64,000 nt of DNA, from positions 2,790,001-2,854,000 of the forward strand of contig NZ_JAGTUT010000001.1 in assembly GCF_025685605.1 (NCBI RefSeq), read 5' to 3'. Below are positions 1 through 8,089 of the stretch, piece after piece. Source of the DNA: Granulicella arctica (lineage in GTDB: Bacteria > Acidobacteriota > Terriglobia > Terriglobales > Acidobacteriaceae). The notes beneath the pieces are model-generated. The model made no database searches and was not told the DNA's origin. It saw nothing but the letters and a program-made list of their open reading frames with translations. Both the position numbers and the translations under genes were made by a program. Every line of letters begins with the position of its first letter. Position 1 is the stretch's first letter.

Positions 1-1
1 G

Positions 2-763
2 ATCGATGGCGTCGTCCGGTTCGGCGAAGTCTCCAAGGGTCAGCGCAAGGTCTACGTCACCGCCGATAACGGCCAGGAAGAGGAGTACAGCGTTCCCCGC
101 GGTACTTACGTCAACGTGCAGGAAGGCGAACGCCTTCGTGCCGGTGATGCCCTCATCGATGGTCCCCGCAACCCGCACGACATCCTCGAGGTCCTCGGAG
201 AGCGCGCTCTCCAGCAGTACCTCGTCAACGAAATCCAGGAAGTCTATCGCCTGCAGGGCGTGACCATCTCCGATAAGCACATCGAAACCATCGTTCGCCA
301 GATGCTTCGCTGGGTCAAGATCGAAGAGGTTGGCGACACCACGTTCCTCGTGGACCAGCAGACCGACCGCTTCCGCTTCAACGCTGAAAACCAGCGCGTC
401 CTCATGACCGGCGGACGCCCGGCAATCGGCCGTTCGCTCCTCCTCGGCATCACCAAGGCGTCGCTCTCGACCGACAGCTTCATCTCGGCCGCCAGCTTCC
501 AGGAGACCACCCGCGTCCTCACCGAAGCCAGCATCAACGGCTCGATCGACACGCTCCGTGGCCTCAAGGAAAACGTCATCGTCGGCCGCCTCATCCCCGC
601 CGGAACCGGCATGGAGTACTACCGCAACGTCCAACTCTCCCCTGAGTTAGAGGAAGCGGCAGCCCAGGTCCAGCAGGAAGTAGCCTCAGCCATCGAAGCC
701 GAAGAGCGCGAACTAGAGCAGATGCGCATGGAAGGCGAACAAGAAGAACTAGCCGCCGAGTAG
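2..763 (+). CDS. rpoC: DNA-directed RNA polymerase beta' subunit, C-terminal part (5' truncated by window)
   Basis: The frame is open from the first bases and ends at TAG 761-763, giving about 253 residues of the C-terminus of RpoC, the catalytic clamp subunit of RNA polymerase. The family is recognised from [47 protein letters not shown] and the highly conserved [22 protein letters not shown], followed by the [11 protein letters not shown] and [27 protein letters not shown] segments. The tail is acidic ([14 protein letters not shown]). In bacteria rpoC normally follows rpoB, which would lie left of the window. A perfect hairpin terminator follows at 815-850. The only uncertainty is the missing N-terminal part. 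Confidence 0.98.
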   Translation: MDGVVRFGEVSKGQRKVYVTADNGQEEEYSVPRGTYVNVQEGERLRAGDALIDGPRNPHDILEVLGERALQQYLVNEIQEVYRLQGVTISDKHIETIVRQMLRWVKIEEVGDTTFLVDQQTDRFRFNAENQRVLMTGGRPAIGRSLLLGITKASLSTDSFISAASFQETTRVLTEASINGSIDTLRGLKENVIVGRLIPAGTGMEYYRNVQLSPELEEAAAQVQQEVASAIEAEERELEQMRMEGEQEELAAE

Positions 764-814
764 GTACTTCGTACCGCGCTAGACGCTTCGCGTGAAACCT
801 TAAACTACCGCAAC

Positions 815-850
815 AAACAAGGGCGGACTCGAAAGAGTCCGCCCTTGTTT
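815..850. terminator. Perfect 16-bp stem terminator between rpoC and the TIR gene
   Basis: AAACAAGGGCGGACTC (815-830), a GAAA loop (831-834) and the exact complement (835-850) ending in TTGTTT. The stem is symmetric with a T-rich end on both strands, so it can stop both rpoC (+) and the converging TIR gene (-). Confidence 0.9.
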
Positions 851-865
851 GCGTGTTTGATCGAT

Positions 866-1939
866 CTATCGGTTCATAGCTGCAAGGAGCTGCGTGACTA
901 CTTCTGGAATGCCTTTGACACTTGAAACGCCAAGCCTATCTGCAAGAGTCGGAGAGAACGCCAATACATCTCTTTGGTCGACTCCATGCCAAACGGGTAG
1001 TATTACTTTAACTCCGTTTATCTCTCTTGCCGCTAAACCATCAAGCTCTCTTTGTGGCCACTCTTTTTCAAAAAAAGCCTTACTGAGAATTACCACGCCG
1101 AATTTAGATCTTGAGAGTCCTTCATCTATTCTTCTGCGCAAGCTGTCTCCTACTGTTAGAGTGTATTCGTCATACCAGACATCTAAGCCCCTTAGCTTCA
1201 ATTCTTCGGCCAATGGCTTCGCGAAAGCCTCTTTATCTTCACTTGCGTGAGAGATGAACACATGCCACTGGGACGCAGCCTTTGCAGCAACCTCTTTGGA
1301 AGTATCTAGTTGGTTATCAGCTTTGCCCTGTTTACGCTCGGGGAAGCTGAACGAAGATAGTAAGGTTTCTCGTTCACTAAACTTGCTCTTTCTGGTTTGC
1401 CACTCTGCAGTTGCTAGTTGCTTTAGTTCTATTTTCAACTGCTCTGCGGAAGGTCGGAGACTATTCAAATAGTTCTTAACCTTCGAGAGTTCACTTTCCA
1501 TTGTTGCCTTTACCCCTGTAGCGCGCTCGTAAGTGGCTTCATAAACAAATTGAAGTTCTTGACCTACTACTTTTCCGCGTGGAGGATTCAGAGTGAAACT
1601 CGCTGGCTGAACTTCAAAAAGACCGCCATCGCCGATAAAAGGTATATGAAAGATGAACTTCAGCCCCTTTATATAATGAGGTCTCGATCGATTTGAAATA
1701 AATCGCATTGGGTCATGGCTGACGTCTACATCCACCTCTGTTTGACTCATCTCTATGTGAGCTTCTTGGAGCTGAGGCACCTCTATCTCGAACTCCGTGA
1801 CTAAACGGTTAACGATCACAGCGTCATCTTCGCTAGCCCAAGATTCCGGCGCCTTGCGCGCATTCAATCGTAATGAGTTTTTCTGATTTTCTAGAACACT
1901 GTAGATGTCATGCCGGCTGAAGAGAAGATCGGAAGTCAT
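866..1939 (-). CDS. TIR-domain protein with unknown N-terminal region
   Basis: The C-terminal part (about residues 225-320 of 357 from the chosen start) is a TIR domain: WHVFISHASEDKE (first strand and loop), LDVWYDEYTLTVGDSLRRRI, FGVVILSKAFFEKEWPQREL and VILPVWHG. The Glu of WPQREL sits four residues after the Trp, the place of the catalytic Glu of NAD-cleaving TIR domains. The N-terminal region (about 1-190) has a beta-rich look and ends in a charged helical stretch; I do not recognise it. ATG 1939 (MTSDLLFSRHD) is preferred; a longer frame to 2029 adds 30 residues without support. The gene is visibly more A+T-rich than its neighbours and sits alone behind the rpoC terminator, suggesting horizontal gain. 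A role in NAD-depleting defence is inference; no partner gene is adjacent. Confidence 0.85.
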   Translation of the reverse strand: MTSDLLFSRHDIYSVLENQKNSLRLNARKAPESWASEDDAVIVNRLVTEFEIEVPQLQEAHIEMSQTEVDVDVSHDPMRFISNRSRPHYIKGLKFIFHIPFIGDGGLFEVQPASFTLNPPRGKVVGQELQFVYEATYERATGVKATMESELSKVKNYLNSLRPSAEQLKIELKQLATAEWQTRKSKFSERETLLSSFSFPERKQGKADNQLDTSKEVAAKAASQWHVFISHASEDKEAFAKPLAEELKLRGLDVWYDEYTLTVGDSLRRRIDEGLSRSKFGVVILSKAFFEKEWPQRELDGLAAREINGVKVILPVWHGVDQRDVLAFSPTLADRLGVSSVKGIPEVVTQLLAAMNR

Positions 1940-2314
1940 AGGAAGCTTATAGCAGAATAGACAGGTTGGTACTACGTGCCATTCGCACGCAGGTTCTTGC
2001 CCGGGGTAATGTAGCGCGAAACCGTTCACTTCGCTTGATCAAGCATCCAGGATCGGGTGCCTTATCCTCTGCACCTTCATAAAGCCTAGGTGTTGCCAAC
2101 AATAACGAACATCGCACCGCCCGAACGCGAGAAAGACGAACCATTCTCACTGATCGTTCGCTCGACTGCCATGCCACACAAGCCAGCCTCCGCCCCAACA
2201 CCCCAAAAAATAAATAGTTGCCCAAAACTCCCACCAACCCATTGTGTCTCTACCTAACGTAAGCCAATCGCGAGAGTCTAAAGCCTCCGCGAAAAGACAG
2301 TTAGGAGACACACC
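1940..2314. other. Intergenic stretch without a supported gene
   Basis: 375 bases between the TIR gene and the small secreted protein gene. Short open frames here have no ribosome site or recognisable protein. It should hold the divergent promoters; a good ribosome site (TTAGGAG, 2301-2307) serves the gene starting at 2315. No tRNA or hairpin stands out. Confidence 0.5.
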
Positions 2315-2653
2315 ATGAACTTCAAACACATCGCCCTCCTCGCCGCCCTCTCTCTCGCCCCGGCAGCCCTACTCGCCCAGACCCCGACCCCCGGCCGCAA
2401 CGACTACAACGTCAACCAGCGCCGCGCCGACCAGCAGGGACGCATCGCCCAGGGTGACCGCAGTGGCCAGCTCACCCCCGGCGAGACCACGCATCTCGAG
2501 AACCAGGAGCACGGCATTCACCAGGAAGAAAAAGGCATGCGCGCCCAGGACAACGGCCACCTCACCCATCAGGACCGCACCACGCTCCACCACCAGCAGA
2601 ACCAGCAGTCCCGCCGCATCTACCGCGACAAGCACAACGGCAGAGTCAACTAG
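2315..2653 (+). CDS. Small secreted protein with two GxLT repeats
   Basis: 112 residues. Residues 1-21 form a clear Sec signal peptide (MNFKHIALLAALSLAPAALL, cut after AQ-like site). The mature part is very hydrophilic, rich in Gln, His, Arg and Glu, and contains two related units, GQLTPGETTHLENQEHGI and GHLTHQDRTTLHHQQNQ, ending in IYRDKHN. Small exported proteins with this GxLT..E...L..Q pattern and RDKHN-type end occur in Acidobacteriota and Proteobacteria, function unknown. A strong ribosome site (AGGAG) lies eight bases before ATG. Monocistronic by appearance; a hairpin follows at 2664-2698. A periplasmic or cell-surface structural or stress role is possible but not shown. Confidence 0.8.
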   Translation: MNFKHIALLAALSLAPAALLAQTPTPGRNDYNVNQRRADQQGRIAQGDRSGQLTPGETTHLENQEHGIHQEEKGMRAQDNGHLTHQDRTTLHHQQNQQSRRIYRDKHNGRVN

Positions 2654-2663
2654 CGCAGCCCGA

Positions 2664-2698
2664 CCCATCCTTTCGCAACCTCCCCTCGAAAGGATGGG
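2664..2698 (+). terminator. Hairpin after the small secreted protein gene
   Basis: CCCATCCTTTCG (2664-2675) pairs with CGAAAGGATGGG (2687-2698), 12 bp with an 11-base loop. No T-run follows, so it may be a transcript-stabilising hairpin or Rho-type end rather than an intrinsic terminator. Confidence 0.55.
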
Positions 2699-2758
2699 AC
2701 CCCTAGCCACCCGTACCTCAAACGGCGTAGAATTCCTTCAATTTGCGGGGATATTCCT

Positions 2759-2959
2759 ATGGCACTCGAACTTCAACACGCACACAGCACCGGGCCCTTC
2801 CGCTGGAAGCTCTTCCTTCTCATCATCACCATCATGGGCTCGATCACCGCCGGCGCTATCATCCTCACCCTCATGGCCCATCCTTCAAAAGGCGGCGTCC
2901 ACGCCCCGGCCCCCGAACCTGTCTCCCGCACAATCTCAGCGAACATAACGACAGCATAA
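2759..2959 (+). CDS. Small single-pass membrane protein
   Basis: 66 residues: a polar N-terminus (MALELQHAHSTGPFRWK), one membrane segment at about residues 18-39 (LFLLIITIMGSITAGAIILT) and a Pro-rich polar tail. A G-rich stretch (GCGGGGAT) nine bases upstream could act as ribosome site. No family recognised. The next gene starts 97 bases downstream with its own ribosome site. The orientation, hydrophobic pattern and position between two credible small genes support it; length and lack of known relatives keep confidence moderate. Confidence 0.5.
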   Translation: MALELQHAHSTGPFRWKLFLLIITIMGSITAGAIILTLMAHPSKGGVHAPAPEPVSRTISANITTA

Positions 2960-3055
2960 ACATCGCCGTCCACCGACACAGACAGGCACAACAGCAGCTT
3001 CCTACGTGACATCTCAACCTCCTGAACCACCAATTCAACTGAGTTCAGGAGCATC

Positions 3056-3286
3056 ATGGTAGACACAACACAGATCAGCGAGCACATGGAAGTCGTCGGC
3101 TCCGACGGCCAGCACGTCGGCTCCGTCGACAATCTCGGCATCAAGCTCACCAAGAAGGACCCGCTCGCCAACGGCCAGCATCACTACATCAAACTCGAAC
3201 TCGTCGCCTCAATCGACGGTGGCAAGGTAGTCCTCAACGTCCCCGCCTCCGAAGCAATCAGCATGGAAAAAGAAGTCGAGAACTAG
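3056..3286 (+). CDS. DUF2171 family protein
   Basis: 76 residues matching the DUF2171 pattern: ISEHMEVVGSDGQHVGSVD at the start, then IKLTKKDPLANGQHHYIKLELV and a closing GGKVVLNVPASEA. This fold resembles PRC-barrel-like small beta domains and is common as a stress-related small cytoplasmic protein; no biochemical role is established that I know of. The full domain is present with no extra segments. ATG follows CAGGAGCATC, a good ribosome site. A hairpin at 3308-3337 ends the unit. Confidence 0.85.
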   Translation: MVDTTQISEHMEVVGSDGQHVGSVDNLGIKLTKKDPLANGQHHYIKLELVASIDGGKVVLNVPASEAISMEKEVEN

Positions 3287-3307
3287 TCCCACATCCAAGT
3301 AGCACAA

Positions 3308-3337
3308 CCGAGGGAGTGGCCAAAGCCGCTCCCTCGG
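3308..3337. terminator. Hairpin between DUF2171 and EEP genes
   Basis: CCGAGGGAG (3308-3316) pairs with CTCCCTCGG (3329-3337), with extra partial pairing inside. It lies between converging genes and could serve both; T-runs are weak. Confidence 0.6.
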
Positions 3338-3352
3338 TGCATTCAACCTCTG

Positions 3353-4108
3353 CTAAAAAGTAAACGTAGCACCCATCGCAAAGTGGTCCTGCGTCTTTGT
3401 GCATAAACTATCGAGCAGCCCCTTATGTGGCCCGTTGGATAGGTCCGCACAACTAGTCGCCTGATCTCCAAGAATGTAATCAAACTTGTGCTGGATACCC
3501 TGCTGGAAGTCCGCAAAGTAGTTCGTCAGATTGTCATTATTGAAGTCCCCAGCCAGGATCGTCAGATGATTCTTCAGCACTGCCTGGTCCAGCACGAACG
3601 AATCGTCAAAGTGGTCCAGCGCTGCTCGATGCGCAGCATCCACCCGTGTCGGAGCATGCCAGGTAAACAAACCAACGGACTCTCCCGTAGCAGTCATCGT
3701 GAACCTGCAGTAAGCCGGTGGCCTCGCGGCAAAACCCTGTCCACGCGCCTCCTGCACGCTTCTTGGAGCAGTGATATTCGCGTCGTTCAGAAAGTTCACC
3801 AGCCCGAGCTTCTTACTGAGTTGCAGCACGCTCTGCTTATACAGCACGAAGATCTGCTTCATAGACCCCTGTGCGTCAAGGTATTGGCGCCCAATAATTG
3901 GTGGCGGGTTCGGATACTCCCGAACTGGTCCCGTGTATGCGTAGTCCCCCGAACTCTTCAGTCCATGGCTCAGCTCCGCATAGAAGGAACTTGTTGCGGG
4001 TACCTCCTGCAACGCAACAATATCTGGTTTGATCGTCAGTATCGCCGCTGCAATCTGACTCGCTGGAACTCCCTGCATGTTGAGAGACAGCACGGTGAGG
4101 TTTGGCAT
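3353..4108 (-). CDS. Endonuclease/exonuclease/phosphatase (EEP) family protein
   Basis: 251 residues from ATG 4108, chosen over ATG 4114 because GAGGAG lies six bases upstream of it. EEP landmarks are in order: LTVLSLNMQGV (strand with Asn), DIVALQEV (metal-binding Glu, about residue 36), FTWHAPTR (His), LAGDFNNDN (Asp/Asn pair), FDYILGD and the closing QDHFAMG (Asp-His catalytic pair). These are the Mg-dependent phosphodiesterase residues of the DNase I/CdtB/sphingomyelinase superfamily. No signal peptide is evident, so it is probably cytoplasmic. The substrate (nucleic acid, lipid head group or phosphoinositide-like) cannot be told from sequence. Confidence 0.8.
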   Translation of the reverse strand: MPNLTVLSLNMQGVPASQIAAAILTIKPDIVALQEVPATSSFYAELSHGLKSSGDYAYTGPVREYPNPPPIIGRQYLDAQGSMKQIFVLYKQSVLQLSKKLGLVNFLNDANITAPRSVQEARGQGFAARPPAYCRFTMTATGESVGLFTWHAPTRVDAAHRAALDHFDDSFVLDQAVLKNHLTILAGDFNNDNLTNYFADFQQGIQHKFDYILGDQATSCADLSNGPHKGLLDSLCTKTQDHFAMGATFTF

Positions 4109-4306
4109 ACCCATCTCCTCGCTAAAGTGATTGGGTGAAAGTGTAAGCGAAACTCCTCGCGAAGTGGTAAATGCGAAATAAACATCAGTCTCTTAATAAA
4201 GAATCTCACCGCTTTGCATCAAAACGTAGGACTTATCGATTCCCACCGTCAGTCTCAGCACCACATCTCAGCGTCTGCCTTGAAGGCACACAAGAAAGCG
4301 GTTCCC

Positions 4307-4564
4307 ATGTTTCATCTTCTCTGGGTCGTCCTGATCGGCCTCATCGTAGGCGTCATCGCCAAGTTCATCCTCCCCGGCGACAACCCCGGCGGCTTCATCG
4401 CCACCGTCCTCATCGGCATTGTCGGCTCATTCCTTGGCACCTTCATCGGTCGATCCATCGGCCACTATGGCCCGGATCAGTCAGCAGGCTTCCTCATGTC
4501 CCTGCTGGGCGCACTCATTCTCCTCGCCATCTACCATCTCCTGACCCGACAAAAGATTCGCTGA
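4307..4564 (+). CDS. GlsB/YeaQ/YmgE family membrane protein
   Basis: 85 residues: MFHLLWVVLIGLIVGVIAKFILPG, then GFIATVLIGIVGSFLGTFIGR and FLMSLLGALILLAIYHLLTR, three membrane segments with the Gly-rich packing of the transglycosylase-associated/GlsB family. Members are inner-membrane proteins induced by general or acid stress; a molecular activity is not established. The upstream in-frame ATG at 4214 adds 31 polar residues unlike the family and is rejected in favour of 4307, which has an AAGAAAG site nearby. A strong terminator follows directly. Confidence 0.85.
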   Translation: MFHLLWVVLIGLIVGVIAKFILPGDNPGGFIATVLIGIVGSFLGTFIGRSIGHYGPDQSAGFLMSLLGALILLAIYHLLTRQKIR

Positions 4565-4573
4565 CGAAAAGAA

Positions 4574-4602
4574 GAAAGCCACTGCAATAAGCAGTGGCTT
4601 TC
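4574..4602. terminator. Bidirectional intrinsic terminator
   Basis: GAAAGCCACTGC (4574-4585), loop AATAA, and GCAGTGGCTTTC (4591-4602): a perfect 12-bp stem with A- and T-rich ends, between the converging GlsB-like and M29 genes. Confidence 0.9.
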
Positions 4603-4623
4603 TCCATCCAGACAGCCGGACGT

Positions 4624-5904
4624 CTAGACCCACTCCCCAAGCCGCATAAGCGGTTCAGAAGATCCATCCGCAGCGACCCCATCCACATTCATCTCGCCCG
4701 AACCGATCATCCAGTCCACATGAATCAAGCTCGAATTAGCACCCAGTCCGGCCAGCGTAGCCTCATCCATATGCTCTCCGCCCTTGAGGCACGTCGCATA
4801 AGCCTGGCCAAGCGCAATATGGCTGGCTGCATTCTCGTCGAACAACGTGCTCCAGAACAGAATCCCACTCTGCGCAATCGGCGACGAGTGGGGAACCAGC
4901 GCCACCTCCCCCAGCCGTCGAGCACCATCATCTGTGGCGATCAGGCGATTCAGCGCATCCTCACCAGCCGTGGCCGTAGCCTTCACAATCTTCCCGCCCT
5001 CAAACGTGCAGGTAATATTCTCAATCAGCGTCCCCTGGTGCGATAGCGGTTTGGACGCCTTCACAAAGCCATCCACCCTGTCCTTATGCGGAGTCGTGAA
5101 GCACTCTTCCGTCGGGATATTCGCATTGCAGAACACTCCATTACCGGCCTCGCCGCCGCCGCCCGCCCAGAGATGATCGTCCGCCAGCCCAACCGTAAGG
5201 TCCGTCGTCCCACTCTCATTGTGGAATCGAAGCGAGTAGAAGCGCTTCTCATTGAGGTACGCGACGCGACCATGAAGATGCCGGCTATGTGCCTTCCAGG
5301 CCGCAACCGGGTCGTCAGACGTCGCCCGCGAAGCCGTAAAGATCGCATCCCAGAGCTTCGAAACTGCCTCGTCCTCACTCACGCCTGGAAACACCAGTTT
5401 GGCCCACGCCGGGGTAGCCGCAGCCACAATCGACCAGTTGATCGCATGGCGCGTAATCAACTCCATCGCCGGCTTATTCGCCTTCGATCCTGCAATATTT
5501 GCCCGCGAAACCTTCGCTGGGTCCTGTCCCGCCAGCAGCGCAGGATTCGCTCCGGCAATCGCCAGGCGCGCCGCCCCGCCACCAAACGCGGCCGCAATTC
5601 CGTCTGCCATCCACTGGGCGGCATGGTCAAACGAGCCATCCTGCGCATACTTGTAGCGCGCAAGCACCGTCTCGTCATCCCCATAAAAAGTGGTCACAAG
5701 CAGCGCGCCAGCCTTATAGGCATGCTCCGTAATGCGTCGCACCAGCGGCAGCATCTCAATCGACGCAGAGATCAGCAGTTCCTGTCCCGCCTGCAAATTC
5801 AGCCCAACATGGACAGCAACCTTGGCAAATCGATCGAGCTTCTCTTCAAAGGGGAGTGAGGCGAAGTCGAATGTGGGGGACACGGGAGCGACGGCAGTTG
5901 ACAT
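4624..5904 (-). CDS. M29 family metallo-aminopeptidase
   Basis: 426 residues, the usual length for the thermophilic-aminopeptidase family (AmpS/AmpT, PepS). These cytoplasmic dimers remove N-terminal residues using two divalent metals. The metal ligands known from Thermus AmpT are all recognisable: Glu 266 (NIPTEECFTTP), Glu 333 (LGEVALVP), His 362 and Tyr 369 (ASHIALGQAY), His 395 and Asp 397 (SLIHVDWMIGS). NESGTTDLTVGL and GGKIVKATATAGED are family segments. It follows dapB on the same strand with a 45-base gap, so it may share the lysine-pathway transcript, but no functional link is evident. Confidence 0.92.
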   Translation of the reverse strand: MSTAVAPVSPTFDFASLPFEEKLDRFAKVAVHVGLNLQAGQELLISASIEMLPLVRRITEHAYKAGALLVTTFYGDDETVLARYKYAQDGSFDHAAQWMADGIAAAFGGGAARLAIAGANPALLAGQDPAKVSRANIAGSKANKPAMELITRHAINWSIVAAATPAWAKLVFPGVSEDEAVSKLWDAIFTASRATSDDPVAAWKAHSRHLHGRVAYLNEKRFYSLRFHNESGTTDLTVGLADDHLWAGGGGEAGNGVFCNANIPTEECFTTPHKDRVDGFVKASKPLSHQGTLIENITCTFEGGKIVKATATAGEDALNRLIATDDGARRLGEVALVPHSSPIAQSGILFWSTLFDENAASHIALGQAYATCLKGGEHMDEATLAGLGANSSLIHVDWMIGSGEMNVDGVAADGSSEPLMRLGEWV

Positions 5905-5949
5905 CTCTCTAGCCTAGAAGTTGCGGCACCTAAATAGCAAGCGCCGCCA

Positions 5950-6645
5950 CTAGCTGGTCAACTTTGTGTAGACGTCCCGAAAGTCATAGCAGCCTGTCTT
6001 CTGCAGAATCAGCCACTCGGCTGCCCGCACCGCCCCCTCGGCAAACCCGCGCCGCGAGAACGATTCATGCGTCAGAATCAGCCGGTCCGAACCACTCTTA
6101 GCCTCGAGCACGTGCAGCCCCATCACATCGCCCTCACGCACCGCCTCAATCGGCACCTCGGGAATGCCAGCCGCCGCCTGCACCATCTCACCCAGGCTGA
6201 TCGCCGTGCCCGAGGGCGAGTCCAGCTTGCTCAGGTGGTGCGTCTCCGCGATCCGAAAGTCATACCCCGCACCCTTCAAGGCCGCGCCCATCGTCGTCGC
6301 GATCTGCAGCATTACCTGCACCCCAATCGAAAAATTCGTACCGTACAGCAGGCTGCCGCCGCGTCGTTCTGCCAGTCCGCGCATGTCGGAAAGCTTCTCG
6401 TACCAGCCCGTCGTGCCGACAACCATCTTCGCGCCGGTAGCCAGGCACGCCCGCATGTTTTGGACCACGGCCTCAGGCGCTGTAAAGTCGATCACCGCAT
6501 CGAACCCAGCCACAAACGGAGCCGTTAATGCCGCGGCCTCTTTGTTCTCCTTCGCGTCCAGCACATGGACACCGTGCCCTCGTTCCGAAGCAACATCTGC
6601 GACCAACTTGCCAGTCTTGCCATGCCCCAACACCAATATCCGCAT
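5950..6645 (-). CDS. dapB: 4-hydroxy-tetrahydrodipicolinate reductase
   Basis: 231 residues. Reduces 4-hydroxy-tetrahydrodipicolinate with NAD(P)H in the diaminopimelate pathway for lysine and peptidoglycan. It has the dinucleotide-binding start MRILVLGHGKTGKLVA, VIDFTAPEAV, VGTTGW (78-81 GTTG) and the catalytic ETHHLSKLDSPSGTA with His 136/137 and Lys 140. It is shorter than the roughly 270-residue E. coli enzyme but of the compact type seen in several phyla. It starts 10 bases after lysC ends with a strong ribosome site (GAGAGGAAACA), making the operon asd-lysC-dapB. dapA is not in the window. Confidence 0.95.
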   Translation of the reverse strand: MRILVLGHGKTGKLVADVASERGHGVHVLDAKENKEAAALTAPFVAGFDAVIDFTAPEAVVQNMRACLATGAKMVVGTTGWYEKLSDMRGLAERRGGSLLYGTNFSIGVQVMLQIATTMGAALKGAGYDFRIAETHHLSKLDSPSGTAISLGEMVQAAAGIPEVPIEAVREGDVMGLHVLEAKSGSDRLILTHESFSRRGFAEGAVRAAEWLILQKTGCYDFRDVYTKLTS

Positions 6646-6655
6646 TGTTTCCTCT

Positions 6656-8089
6656 CTAAACCTCAGCGCCCGTCATCACGCGTGCAGCCACATCAAACAC
6701 TGTCTCATCCGGTTGCGCGAAGAAGACCTTGTGCAGGCTGCGAATCGCCTCCTCCACATCATCCTCTTCGATCATGAAGCTCATGTTGATCTCGCTCGCA
6801 CCCTGCGAGATCATTCGCACATTCACATGCCCAATCGCCGAAAAGACGCGACCAGCGATCCCGTTATGCCCGCGAATATCCTCACCGACCAGGCACACCA
6901 GCGCCTTCCGGCCCTCATACTTCACATCGGCAATCTTGCTCAACTCCGCGCAGATCTCAGGCAACCGCTGGTTCGAGTCCACCGTCAGCGAGATGCTCAC
7001 CTCGCTCGTCGACACCATATCAATCGCGCACTCATACTTGTCAAACACATCGAACACAGCCTTCAGATAGCCATGCGACATCAGCATGCGGCTCGCCACC
7101 ACATCGATGATCGTCAGCCGCTTCTTCGCCGCAATGCTCTTAAAGGGGCTGGCACACGGAGGCGCAAGCGCTGTAATCTTCGTGCCCTCGTTCTCCGCAT
7201 TCCGCGAGTTCAGTACCCACACCGGAATACTCTTCTGCACCGCAGGCAGAATCGTCGCCGGGTGCAGCACCTTTGCGCCGAAGTACGCCAACTCCGCCGC
7301 CTCTTCAAAGCTGATCGTCTTCACCCGCAGCGCATCCGGGCAGATCCGCGGATCGGTCGTCATAATCCCGTTCACGTCTGTCCAGATCTCAATCGCCCCG
7401 GCATGCAGCCCGCCGCCAACCAGCGCCGCCGTGTAGTCGCTCCCACCGCGTCCAAGCGTCGTCGTAATGCCCGCCGCGTTCGACCCAATAAAGCCGCCCA
7501 TCACAGGAGTGCTTCCCGCCTCAAGCAGCGGCAGCACATACTCAACCAGCTTCTGCTCAATCGCAGCCTCTTGCGGAACTGCCTTGCCATAATGATCGTC
7601 CGTAATGATGCAGGTCCGCGCATCGACATGCACGCCGCTCAGCCCACGCTGATCGAGCGCCGCAGCCACCATCCGGCTCGACAGCCGCTCGCCAAAGCTC
7701 ACCACAAGATCGTTGGTACGTGGTGTCAACTCACCCACGGCGGAGATGCCGCGCAGCAGGTCATCCAGCGCGTCGAATTCATGGCTCAGCAGGTTCTGAA
7801 TACCGGCGAATCGCTCTCCATCCAGCAACTCCGCCGCCGTATCGATGTGCCGATGCCGCAGCCGGGCACACAGCGCCAAAGCTCCAGCCTTGTCACCGCG
7901 GCCCGCGGCGTCGGAGGCAGCGAGCAACATATCCGTCACCTTCGCCATGGCCGAAACCACGACGATAGCCTGCAGACCGCGCCGCTTTCGACCCTCGACA
8001 ATAGCCGCGGTCCGCAGCATCGCCTTGGCATCTTCAACCGAGGTCCCGCCAAACTTCATCACGACAAGCTGTCCCCGCGGTGTGCTCAT
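6656..8089 (-). CDS. lysC: Aspartate kinase
   Basis: 477 residues from ATG 8089. Phosphorylates aspartate, the first step to lysine, threonine and methionine. It opens with VVMKFGGTSVED (kinase KFGGTS, residues 12-17), has SFGERLSSRM, GFIGSNAAGITTTLGRGGSDYTAAL and TDVNGIMTTDPR, and ends with tandem ACT domains (from about residue 320, ISLTVDSN and VCLVGEDIRGHNGIAGRVF) that normally sense lysine and/or threonine. The start codon overlaps the asd stop as ATGA, implying translational coupling, which argues against the longer frame extending into asd. Confidence 0.95.
   Translation of the reverse strand: MSTPRGQLVVMKFGGTSVEDAKAMLRTAAIVEGRKRRGLQAIVVVSAMAKVTDMLLAASDAAGRGDKAGALALCARLRHRHIDTAAELLDGERFAGIQNLLSHEFDALDDLLRGISAVGELTPRTNDLVVSFGERLSSRMVAAALDQRGLSGVHVDARTCIITDDHYGKAVPQEAAIEQKLVEYVLPLLEAGSTPVMGGFIGSNAAGITTTLGRGGSDYTAALVGGGLHAGAIEIWTDVNGIMTTDPRICPDALRVKTISFEEAAELAYFGAKVLHPATILPAVQKSIPVWVLNSRNAENEGTKITALAPPCASPFKSIAAKKRLTIIDVVASRMLMSHGYLKAVFDVFDKYECAIDMVSTSEVSISLTVDSNQRLPEICAELSKIADVKYEGRKALVCLVGEDIRGHNGIAGRVFSAIGHVNVRMISQGASEINMSFMIEEDDVEEAIRSLHKVFFAQPDETVFDVAARVMTGAEV

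Noticed and set aside
1947-2329. Overlapping short minus-strand frames in the rpoC/TIR downstream region
   Set aside because: No ribosome site, no hydrophobic or domain pattern, and partly antisense to a well-supported secreted protein gene.
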